From NCBI GenBank assembly GCA_031265025.1, contig JAISDF010000140.1, positions 1 to 5,848 of the forward strand: a stretch of 5,848 bases of DNA. Reading direction: 5' to 3'. Below the pieces are notes generated by a model. That model was given only the letters and a program-made list of their open reading frames with translations. It did not search any database and was not told the DNA's origin. Shown piece by piece: positions 1-5,712 of the stretch (position 1 is the first letter of the stretch; every line of letters starts with the position of its first letter). A program made the position numbers and the translations under genes. Source of the DNA: Spirochaetaceae bacterium. GTDB lineage: Bacteria > Spirochaetota > Spirochaetia > Treponematales > Breznakiellaceae.

Positions 1-1
1 G

Positions 2-1483
2 GCCGCTGTCGGCCGGCTCAGGATTATCAGCGCGGCCGCCCAGTTTGTCGCGGTTCTTGGTTTTTTCGCCGCCTTTTTTGGCCTTACCGGCCCCGCGCCG
101 GGTTCCTTTTTTTGTTTTATCGGCCTGTTTCTGTTTTTGTTTTGTTCATTTAACCTGCTTTCCTGGCATCTCAAGGGGAGGGGAGCCTCGCGGAAGGAAA
201 ACGGGCTCCTGGTTTTTTTAAGTCTTTTTCCCTTTCTGGCGGCCCTGCTTTCCGGAAGGCCGGTCAACAGCTTTGCCGCTGCGGCCCTTGGTTTGGAACT
301 TTTCCTTGCCCTGTTCCGCCAGTACCGGTACAGGGGCGGGCAGAAAAAGCCGGGGCCAAGCTACATCTACCTTTCGCTATGTATACTCTTTACCGGCCTT
401 TCCCTTCTCGGCGGCTATACCCTGCTCAGCGTCCTGTTCTGGACCATGTCATGGTTTCTGTGGAACTGCCTTGATCTTAAAGGCTCTTACAGCCGAAACC
501 GGGACGCTGTGCCGGATACCGCGCCGGACGCGGCATCGGATGCCGTGCCGGACACCGCGTTTTCTCCCGCCGCCGTGCCCCTTGCCGAAGACGCGATTGA
601 AATGCCCCTGGGTTTTGACGACAAGGAAAAGAAAGTCCTGCCTGAGGAGGATTCCGGCGAGTGCAGCCCCTTTGTACCCCAGGCCTTTCTCAAAATACTG
701 AACCGTGTCTCAGTCGCCGACCTTAAACTGGGGGACCATGTTGAAAAAGAAATGACCATTTTCTTTTCCGACATCAGGCAGTTTTCATCCCTGATGGAAA
801 ACCTCTCCACCGAGGAGAGTTTCAAATTCATCAATTCCTATCTTTCCCGCATTGTTCCCATCATCAGCGCGAACGGGGGCTTTGTGGACAAGTACATAGG
901 CGACGCCATCATGGCCCTCTTTCCCCAGGACAACGGCGCGGACCAGGCTGTGCGCTCGGCCATAGAGATTCAGAAAAAGATACTCGAATACAACGGGCAC
1001 CGGGCAAAGATGGACTACAGGCCCCTTTCCATGGGTATAGGCATACATACGGGTCCCCTGATGATAGGCGTTGTGGGCGTTGAGGACCGCATGCAGAGCA
1101 CGGTTATTTCCGACGCGGTAAACCTGGCGAGCCGCATCGAGGGCATGTGCAAGGCCTACAATGTATCGCTGGTTATTTCGGGGGATACCTTTAAGCAGCT
1201 TGAAAATCCGGGCGCGTATATGTACCGCTATCTTGGCGCGGTAAAACTCCGAGGCAAGAGTATGCCCATACCGTTCTATGAAATACTTGACGCCGTAACT
1301 CCCGACATTCTTGAACTCAAGATGAAAGCGAACCGTTTCTTTGAGGAAGGGATGATGAGTTTCAGAAAAAAGAAATACTCGGAAGCCCTGTTGAATTTCC
1401 GCAGGGTTCTGGAACTCCTCCCGGAAGACGGCGCCACCCTTGCCTATATGGGCCAGTGCATGGCCAAACTGGAGAACCGGTAA
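2..1483 (+). CDS. Membrane-anchored class III adenylate/guanylate cyclase with C-terminal TPR-like tail, 5' partial
   Basis: The protein probably makes cAMP from ATP at the inner face of the cytoplasmic membrane. The frame is open from base 2 with no stop. A TTG at 137 would give 448 residues but falls inside a hydrophobic helix, so the real start is upstream of the window. Numbering from that TTG: hydrophobic segments lie at about bases 25-90 and 106-160 and at residues 23-40, 46-60, 76-94 and 95-112, suggesting about six membrane passes. An Ala/Pro/Asp-rich linker (about 113-200) follows, then the cyclase domain (about 202-385). Metal-binding Asp212 (FSDIRQF) and Asp256 (DKYIGDA), purine-contacting Lys252 and Thr322, and transition-state Asn329 and Arg333 (VNLASR) are all present at the family's spacings. 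The Lys/Thr pair favours adenylate cyclase of the class IIIb type, though guanylate cyclase is not excluded. The usual VIGDAVN reads VISDAVN here. Residues about 393-446 look like one TPR plus a partial one, a likely protein-binding tail. It ends at TAA 1481-1483, 63 bases before murG. Confidence 0.9.
   Translation, partial: AAVGRLRIISAAAQFVAVLGFFAAFFGLTGPAPGSFFCFIGLFLFLFCSFNLLSWHLKGRGASRKENGLLVFLSLFPFLAALLSGRPVNSFAAAALGLELFLALFRQYRYRGGQKKPGPSYIYLSLCILFTGLSLLGGYTLLSVLFWTMSWFLWNCLDLKGSYSRNRDAVPDTAPDAASDAVPDTAFSPAAVPLAEDAIEMPLGFDDKEKKVLPEEDSGECSPFVPQAFLKILNRVSVADLKLGDHVEKEMTIFFSDIRQFSSLMENLSTEESFKFINSYLSRIVPIISANGGFVDKYIGDAIMALFPQDNGADQAVRSAIEIQKKILEYNGHRAKMDYRPLSMGIGIHTGPLMIGVVGVEDRMQSTVISDAVNLASRIEGMCKAYNVSLVISGDTFKQLENPGAYMYRYLGAVKLRGKSMPIPFYEILDAVTPDILELKMKANRFFEEGMMSFRKKKYSEALLNFRRVLELLPEDGATLAYMGQCMAKLENR
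503..559 (+). repeat. Short imperfect direct repeat encoding DAVPDTA twice
   Basis: Two 21-base units (503-523 and 539-559), separated by 15 bases, both encode DAVPDTA. The spacer encodes PDAAS, so the whole stretch is built from Asp-Ala-Pro words. The two copies differ at synonymous positions (GAC GCT against GAT GCC, GAT ACC against GAC ACC), so the duplication is not very recent or has drifted under selection for the amino acids. It lies in the flexible linker between the membrane and catalytic domains of the cyclase. It probably acts as a spacer whose length may vary between strains. Confidence 0.7.
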
Positions 1484-1546
1484 AGTTCCCGGCACCGTGA
1501 ATTCCTCATAATTGCGGAAAACGGGAAAATCCTGTACTGTATACAC
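1484..1546 (+). promoter_or_regulatory. Cyclase-murG intergenic gap with a weak promoter candidate
   Basis: This is the only sizeable non-coding gap in the window. A possible -35 TTGCGG (1512-1517) and a -10-like TACTGT (1535-1540) are separated by 17 bases. The -10 matches the TATAAT consensus poorly, at three of six positions. If it were real, transcription would begin at or next to the murG ATG at 1547, giving an almost leaderless message. There is no Shine-Dalgarno sequence at the normal distance from that ATG; the nearest purine run (1515-1529) ends about 17 bases upstream. No convincing terminator hairpin is seen, so read-through from the cyclase gene is equally possible. Confidence 0.25.
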
Positions 1547-2686
1547 ATGCTTACGATAGCCCTGACCGGGGGGGGAACCGGAGGACATATCTATCCCGGT
1601 ATAGCCGTGGCCGAGGCCCTTGTAACGCCGGGAGCGGCGGAAAGCGCGCCGGAAAACGGCGGGACTTCCTCCGCGGCTTCAGGGATACGGGTTTTCTGGA
1701 TAGGTTCCCGCAACGGCATGGACAGGTCCATTGTTGAGGAAGCGGGCATTTTGTTTTACGGTGTTTCAGCCGGAAAACTCCGCCGTTATCTTAGCTTCAA
1801 AAACGTTCTTGACATGTTCAGGGTTCTTTCGGGCTTTTTCGCTTCCCGCCGTATATTAAAAAAAGAAAGGCCCGCCGCGCTCTTTTCCAAGGGCGGTTTT
1901 GTGAGTGTGGCGCCCTGCGCCGCGGCCCGGTCCCTGGGGATTCCGGTCTTTACCCACGAGTCGGATCTAAGTCCGGGACTGGCCACACGGATAAACGCCC
2001 GCTTTGCCAGGATGATTTTTACCGCCTACGGCGAAACCGCGCGCCGCCTTGGAAAATACGCCTCCAGGGTAAAAGTCTCGGGCAATCCTGTGCGCGGGGT
2101 CTTTTTCAGGGCCTGCCGGGAAACAGGGCGGGCCTTTCTCGGTCTTTCAGACGAAAAGCCCGTACTCCTTGTTCTCGGGGGAAGCCAGGGCGCCCTGGAA
2201 ATCAACGAACTTGTCGCCGCGTGGCTGCCCGGCCTTGTGTCCCGCTTTACCGTGGTGCATCAGACCGGAAGCAAATGGGAGGCCCCGGCCGCGACGGAAA
2301 GCTACAGGCCCTGCCGCTACCTTAACCGGGAAATGCCCCATGTGCTTGCCGCTTCTGACCTGGTTCTGGGAAGGAGCGGCGCGGGTACCCTCTGGGAATG
2401 CGCTGTCCTGGGCAGACCCATGGTGCTCATACCCCTCAGGGGAAGAGGAACCAGGGGCGATCAGGTGGAAAACGCCGAAGTGTTCAGAAAGGCCGGCGCC
2501 GCCGTGGTGCTCGCGCCGGAAGAACTGCGGAACGGGCAGGGTCTTTCCCGCGTACTCGCCCTCGCTGACGACGCCGGGAAGCTGGCCGCCATGGCCGCCT
2601 GTTCCAGGGAGATGGGCAGGACCGACGCGGCCTCTTGTATCGCCGAAACCATGTTACATTCCATAGGCGGGGATAACGCGTCATGA
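1547..2686 (+). CDS. murG: MurG, UDP-GlcNAc:undecaprenyl-PP-MurNAc-pentapeptide GlcNAc transferase
   Basis: MurG transfers GlcNAc from UDP-GlcNAc to lipid I on the cytoplasmic face of the membrane, making lipid II, the last intracellular peptidoglycan precursor. It has the GT-B (family GT28) two-domain layout in 379 residues; E. coli MurG has about 355. The N-terminal glycine loop GGGTGGHIYPG is at residues 8-18. SKGGFVS and HESD (137-140, followed by LSPGLATRINARFA) correspond to the acceptor-side region, where many MurGs have HEQN. The C-domain loop GGSQGA is at 211-216. The donor-site block GRSGAGTLWE (275-284) ends in the Glu expected to contact UDP ribose, and GDQVENA follows. The extra length is partly a low-complexity Ala/Ser/Gly/Glu loop at about 27-46. 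The ATG at 1547 is well placed because the glycine loop normally starts within ten residues of the N-terminus, but no Shine-Dalgarno sequence precedes it. The stop overlaps the next gene's start (ATGA), suggesting translational coupling. Confidence 0.96.
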   Translation: MLTIALTGGGTGGHIYPGIAVAEALVTPGAAESAPENGGTSSAASGIRVFWIGSRNGMDRSIVEEAGILFYGVSAGKLRRYLSFKNVLDMFRVLSGFFASRRILKKERPAALFSKGGFVSVAPCAAARSLGIPVFTHESDLSPGLATRINARFARMIFTAYGETARRLGKYASRVKVSGNPVRGVFFRACRETGRAFLGLSDEKPVLLVLGGSQGALEINELVAAWLPGLVSRFTVVHQTGSKWEAPAATESYRPCRYLNREMPHVLAASDLVLGRSGAGTLWECAVLGRPMVLIPLRGRGTRGDQVENAEVFRKAGAAVVLAPEELRNGQGLSRVLALADDAGKLAAMAACSREMGRTDAASCIAETMLHSIGGDNAS

Positions 2687-3165
2687 CTTTTACGGTTCTG
2701 GATTTTATTTTTACCGGCCTTCTTGCCATCATCATCATACGCTGTACCCTGCGGGGGCTCATAGAGGAAGTGATGTCCATGGCCGCCCTGCTCCTCAGCA
2801 TTACCGGCGCTTTTTTTCTCTACCGCGGCGGGGCCGCCTTTGTACGGAATTCCCTTGATATGCGCTTCATTCCAGAAATACTTTCCTTTGTGAGTATCTT
2901 CGTACTCATATTCATACTGGTTAAGGTGCTTGAATATATACTCAGGGATATAATCATACGCATCAGCCTTGTCTGGCTGGACCGGCTTTTGGGCTTTATT
3001 TTCGGCTTTGTTGAGGGTTTTGTCATTATTTCGATTGTGATCTTTATTATGTATGTCCAGCCTGTTTTTAAGGCCGGCGAACTGCTGGAAAGCAGTTTCT
3101 TTGCCAGGCACCTCATTCCGCTTATCGGCGCTTTCAGGGAATTCCTGATGAGCCGGGCGGTCTGA
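2683..3165 (+). CDS. cvpA: CvpA-family integral membrane protein
   Basis: This is a 160-residue, strongly hydrophobic protein with four predicted membrane helices, at about residues 4-19, 30-47, 65-83 and 102-125. It fits the CvpA family (colicin V production protein), which is usually 160-180 residues long. Two family hallmarks are visible: an early Asp7 in helix 1 followed by the basic turn RCTLRGLIEEV (20-30), and the WLDRLLGFIFGFVEGF block (98-113) leading into the last helix. The biochemical role of CvpA is not settled. In enterobacteria it is linked to colicin V export and envelope stress, so a cell-envelope role is a reasonable inference beside murG. The start ATG lies in the ATGA overlap with murG. 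A GGCGGGG run (2666-2672) about ten bases upstream could serve as ribosome binding site. The hydrophilic C-terminal tail (about 126-160) has no motif I recognise. The family call is fairly secure, but the symbol is by family only. Confidence 0.82.
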   Translation: MTFTVLDFIFTGLLAIIIIRCTLRGLIEEVMSMAALLLSITGAFFLYRGGAAFVRNSLDMRFIPEILSFVSIFVLIFILVKVLEYILRDIIIRISLVWLDRLLGFIFGFVEGFVIISIVIFIMYVQPVFKAGELLESSFFARHLIPLIGAFREFLMSRAV

Positions 3166-3167
3166 GC

Positions 3168-3174
3168 GGGGGAA
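3168..3174 (+). promoter_or_regulatory. Ribosome binding site of the clamp-loader gene
   Basis: GGGGGAA lies in the 11-base gap between the cvpA-like stop and ATG 3177. It sits only 2-3 bases before the start, closer than usual. The start is still supported because MFENILGQ is the normal opening of DnaX/HolB-type proteins. Confidence 0.5.
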
Positions 3175-3176
3175 CG

Positions 3177-4514
3177 ATGTTTGAGAACATACTCGGCCAG
3201 GAGATAACAAGCCAGCTTATCCGGGATATTGAAGGGGAAAAACTCGCCCCTTCAATACTCTTTACCGGGCCCGAGGCGTCGGGGAAAGGCAGCGCCGCCC
3301 TGGAACTCGGCCGCGTCCTTTCCTGCGGCGGGAACGGAAGCTGGAACTGCCCCTGCGCTTCCTGCGCTTCACACCGTCATCTCGGCAGCCAGGACATGCT
3401 GGTCCTGGGTTCCAAACCCTTCTCGGCCGAAATCGCCGCGTGCAGGCACAGCCTCTCAAAGGATTGCGCGAACAGTTCAACACGGCTTCTGTTCTTAAGG
3501 GCCGTGCGGAAGCTCCTCCTCCGTTTTTCTCCCGTGCTCTGGGAAGGGGACCCCAAGTTGAAAAAAATAAACGGCATTCTTCTTGACCTGGACGAAAAGC
3601 TTGAGGATTTTTCCCGGGCGCCTGAAGACGGGGAGGGGAGTTTGGCCCTTGCCGATACCGTACTTGCCCTTGCCGTTGATCTTGAAGCCGAGGGCCTGGG
3701 CGGCCACATACCTGTTGACCGTATACGGCGGGCCGCCTACTGGAGCCGCCTCGCGCCGGGGGGCAAAAGGAAAATTCTCATCATCGAAAACGCCGACCGC
3801 ATGCAGGAGGGGGCGAGGAATTCACTGCTTAAAATTCTTGAAGAACCGCCGCCCTATCTTACCATTATACTCTGCGCGGTGCGCGAAGGGGACCTGCTCC
3901 CCACCGTGCGCTCGCGGCTCAGGGTGTACCGTTTTGTCCGGCGCGAAAAGGCCGTGGAGGAAGAAGTGCTGCGCAGGGTATTCAGGGACAGGGACGGCGT
4001 ATTGCCGGGAACGCTCATGGACTACCTTAACGCCTTTATTCCCCCTTCCGAAGAAGAACTCCTTCCCCTGGCAGCGTGGTTCGCCGCCTCCTTCGCGGCA
4101 GGGGCCTTTTCCGCCCGGCGGGACCAGGCCGGCGTTTCCCCGGTGCTGCTTGCCCTGGGAAAATACGCAAGCCCCCTGGCCGAGGATGGCGGGCTCGGCC
4201 GTCCCGCCGACATGGGGGAGCTTATCGGCGAACTCATGAAGCGTACCGGCAGGTTCAAGGTACGGGGGCTTTTCGGCCGTTTCCTTGCCCGGCTTTTGTT
4301 CCTTATCTCAGGCGCTCTTAGGGACGGCGGGCAAGAAGCCCTTGTATTCCGTGAGTACGCCCTGAAAAGAATCAGCGACGCGGGAGACGCCCACATGGTG
4401 TATAACCAGAATCCTTCCCTGGCGCTGGAACGGCTCTTTGTGGAATTAAAAGAGGGGCTCACCGTCTGCCCGGCGTTCCCGGCCGGGCCCATCCTGCGTT
4501 CCGGCGGACAGTGA
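3177..4514 (+). CDS. holB: DNA polymerase III delta' (HolB)-like clamp-loader subunit with a large insertion
   Basis: This is a predicted AAA+ subunit of the clamp loader that places the beta sliding clamp on primed DNA. It opens with MFENILGQ, typical of the DnaX/HolB group. The Walker A loop GPEASGKGS is at 31-39. Cysteines 50, 58, 60 and 63 form a probable zinc module, with spacing x7-x1-x2 rather than the usual x8-x2-x2. The stretch HIPVDRIRR (177-185), the Walker B-like IIENADRM (202-209), NSLLKILEEPP (215-225) and the arginine-finger motif SRL (246-248, normally SRC) follow in the expected order. Walker B reads E-N-A-D instead of D-E-A-D, which points to delta' rather than the ATP-hydrolysing gamma/tau subunit. 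About 90 extra residues (81-175) separate the zinc module from Walker B and largely explain the length of 445, against about 334 in E. coli. The C-terminal part (about 265-445) looks helical and has no motif I recognise. A DnaX paralogue is the main alternative. Confidence 0.85.
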   Translation: MFENILGQEITSQLIRDIEGEKLAPSILFTGPEASGKGSAALELGRVLSCGGNGSWNCPCASCASHRHLGSQDMLVLGSKPFSAEIAACRHSLSKDCANSSTRLLFLRAVRKLLLRFSPVLWEGDPKLKKINGILLDLDEKLEDFSRAPEDGEGSLALADTVLALAVDLEAEGLGGHIPVDRIRRAAYWSRLAPGGKRKILIIENADRMQEGARNSLLKILEEPPPYLTIILCAVREGDLLPTVRSRLRVYRFVRREKAVEEEVLRRVFRDRDGVLPGTLMDYLNAFIPPSEEELLPLAAWFAASFAAGAFSARRDQAGVSPVLLALGKYASPLAEDGGLGRPADMGELIGELMKRTGRFKVRGLFGRFLARLLFLISGALRDGGQEALVFREYALKRISDAGDAHMVYNQNPSLALERLFVELKEGLTVCPAFPAGPILRSGGQ

Positions 4515-4517
4515 GGG
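4513..4517 (+). promoter_or_regulatory. Ribosome binding site of the histidine kinase gene
   Basis: GAGGG begins within the TGA stop (4512-4514) of the clamp-loader gene and ends 4 bases before ATG 4522. Sharing bases with the upstream stop fits coupled translation of the two genes. Confidence 0.55.
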
Positions 4518-4521
4518 CGTT

Positions 4522-5712
4522 ATGCGGTATTTTATTGAACGGGCGCTGAAAAAACTTCCCAAACTTACCAGGGACCAGGTTGAAGAACTGCTCATACAGG
4601 CCGCCGGCGAAATAGACCGGCTCGAAACCGTGATGAATTCCCTTACCGAAGGGGTTCTTGTCTGCGACCAGAACCACAACCTCATCCTGACCAATAAATA
4701 CGCCGAGCGTTACCTTCCCATAAGCGCCTATGAGCCGGGAGGCCAGCCTGTATGGAGCTCTGTCCGGGACGATACGGTAGCCGAATTCCTTGAGCATACC
4801 CTGCGAAACGGCGACAAGGCCCTGGACAGGGAATTTACCGTCGAGATCAAAGGCATACACCGCCTTTTGAGCGTCAGCGTGCTTCCCCTGGTCAAGGACG
4901 GCCATGTTACCGGTTCTCTGGTTCATGTGCAGGAAATCACCGAACGTAAAACACGGGAGGCCCGGCTCCGCAGGGCGGAGAACCTGGCAAGCCTTACCAC
5001 CCTTGCGGCGGGAGTCGCCCATGAAATAAAAAATCCCCTCGGTTCAATATCGATTCACATACAGCTCATCCAGAAAGCCATCAAAAAATTCCCCCGGAAC
5101 CAGAGGACTGTTCTTGACAAATACCTCAGCGTGGTGAATGAGGAGATAGACAGGCTCAACCATATCGTTGTTGATTTTCTCTTCGCGGTCAGGCCCATGA
5201 ACATTGAAGTCAGGGAAGGGGACATCAACGCCCTCATACAGGACCTTGTGGGTTTTGTCCGTTTTGAACTTGAAGCGGCCCATATTGAAACAAGGCTTGA
5301 CCTTGCCGGAGACCTGGCTCCCATAGAATTCGACGAGCGTTATATGAAACAGGCCCTCCTTAATCTTATCAAAAACGCCATGGCCGCCATGGACAACGGC
5401 GGGGTGCTTTCCATAAAGACCGAAGCGTCGGAGAGCGACGTGTACATACATATCAGCGATACCGGCGTAGGGATACCTGAGGAAAATCTTTCCAAGATTT
5501 TCGAACCCTATTATACCACCAAAGAAAGCGGTTCGGGCCTGGGTCTTACCCTGGTGTTCAAAATCATAAAGGAGCACCAGGGCGAAATAACGGTAAATTC
5601 AAAAGAAGGGAAGGGGACCAGCTTCCAGATTACGCTGCCCCTGCCCAGAACAACGACCAGGCTCATTTCCTATACCAGGGAACGCGCTGCGGCCGGAGAG
5701 GACGGTATTTGA
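4522..5712 (+). CDS. Cytoplasmic PAS-domain sensor histidine kinase (NtrB/AtoS type)
   Basis: This kinase autophosphorylates on histidine and passes the phosphate to a response regulator, almost certainly the one encoded immediately downstream. Of its 396 residues, the first 33 or so form a charged, probably helical leader. A PAS sensor domain follows at about 34-139 (GVLVCDQNHNLILTN near 44-58, ending in the usual QEITERK). The dimerisation domain carries the H-box HEIKNPL with phospho-acceptor His167. The ATPase domain has the N-box (NLIKNA, Asn281 and Asn285), G1 box DTGVG (313-317), F-box FEPYYTTK just before 335, G2 box GLGL (339-342) and the closing GKGTSFQITLP. The catalytic residues look intact. 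No signal peptide or membrane helix is present, so it should sense a cytoplasmic signal or partner protein. The PAS ligand cannot be read from the sequence. HEIKNPL and the domain layout resemble NtrB/AtoS/ZraS kinases, which usually pair with sigma-54 activators. T. pallidum TP0520 (annotated AtoS-like) is the likely counterpart, from memory. Confidence 0.94.
   Translation: MRYFIERALKKLPKLTRDQVEELLIQAAGEIDRLETVMNSLTEGVLVCDQNHNLILTNKYAERYLPISAYEPGGQPVWSSVRDDTVAEFLEHTLRNGDKALDREFTVEIKGIHRLLSVSVLPLVKDGHVTGSLVHVQEITERKTREARLRRAENLASLTTLAAGVAHEIKNPLGSISIHIQLIQKAIKKFPRNQRTVLDKYLSVVNEEIDRLNHIVVDFLFAVRPMNIEVREGDINALIQDLVGFVRFELEAAHIETRLDLAGDLAPIEFDERYMKQALLNLIKNAMAAMDNGGVLSIKTEASESDVYIHISDTGVGIPEENLSKIFEPYYTTKESGSGLGLTLVFKIIKEHQGEITVNSKEGKGTSFQITLPLPRTTTRLISYTRERAAAGEDGI
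5695..5702 (+). promoter_or_regulatory. Ribosome binding site of the response regulator gene
   Basis: GGAGAGGA lies inside the end of the kinase gene, 9 bases before ATG 5712. It is the best Shine-Dalgarno match in the window and supports the start in the TGATG junction. Confidence 0.65.

Noticed and set aside
1486..1527. TTCCCG...CGGGAA inverted repeat after the cyclase stop, considered as a terminator
   Set aside because: The arms are only six bases long with a loop of 30 bases and no T-tract afterwards, so it is unlikely to stop transcription.
785..1588. Long minus-strand reading frame of 267 codons opposite the cyclase
   Set aside because: It lies almost entirely opposite a cyclase domain with intact motifs, shows no recognisable domain, and is rich in the His/Val/Tyr mix typical of the reverse strand of GC-rich coding DNA.
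2461..3210. Minus-strand reading frame of 249 codons opposite the end of murG and the cvpA-like gene
   Set aside because: Its composition (long Lys/Asn/Tyr/Asp runs) is what the reverse strand of a hydrophobic membrane-protein gene gives. It has no family motif and runs against two well-supported genes.
3583..4239. Plus-strand reading frame of 218 codons in another frame of the clamp-loader gene
   Set aside because: It is Pro/Arg/Ser-rich out-of-frame translation of GC-rich DNA and is wholly contained in a gene with Walker and SRC-type motifs in the correct frame.
3177..4514. Assignment as DnaX (gamma/tau)
   Set aside because: Walker B lacks the catalytic DE pair (ENAD instead), and the C-terminal part shows no tau-like Pro/Lys-rich extension. 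Delta' is the better fit, though DnaX paralogy cannot be fully excluded without alignment.
4459..5022. Minus-strand reading frame of 187 codons opposite the start of the kinase
   Set aside because: It is a shadow of the PAS region; no motif, no ribosome binding site, and it spans the junction of two confident genes.
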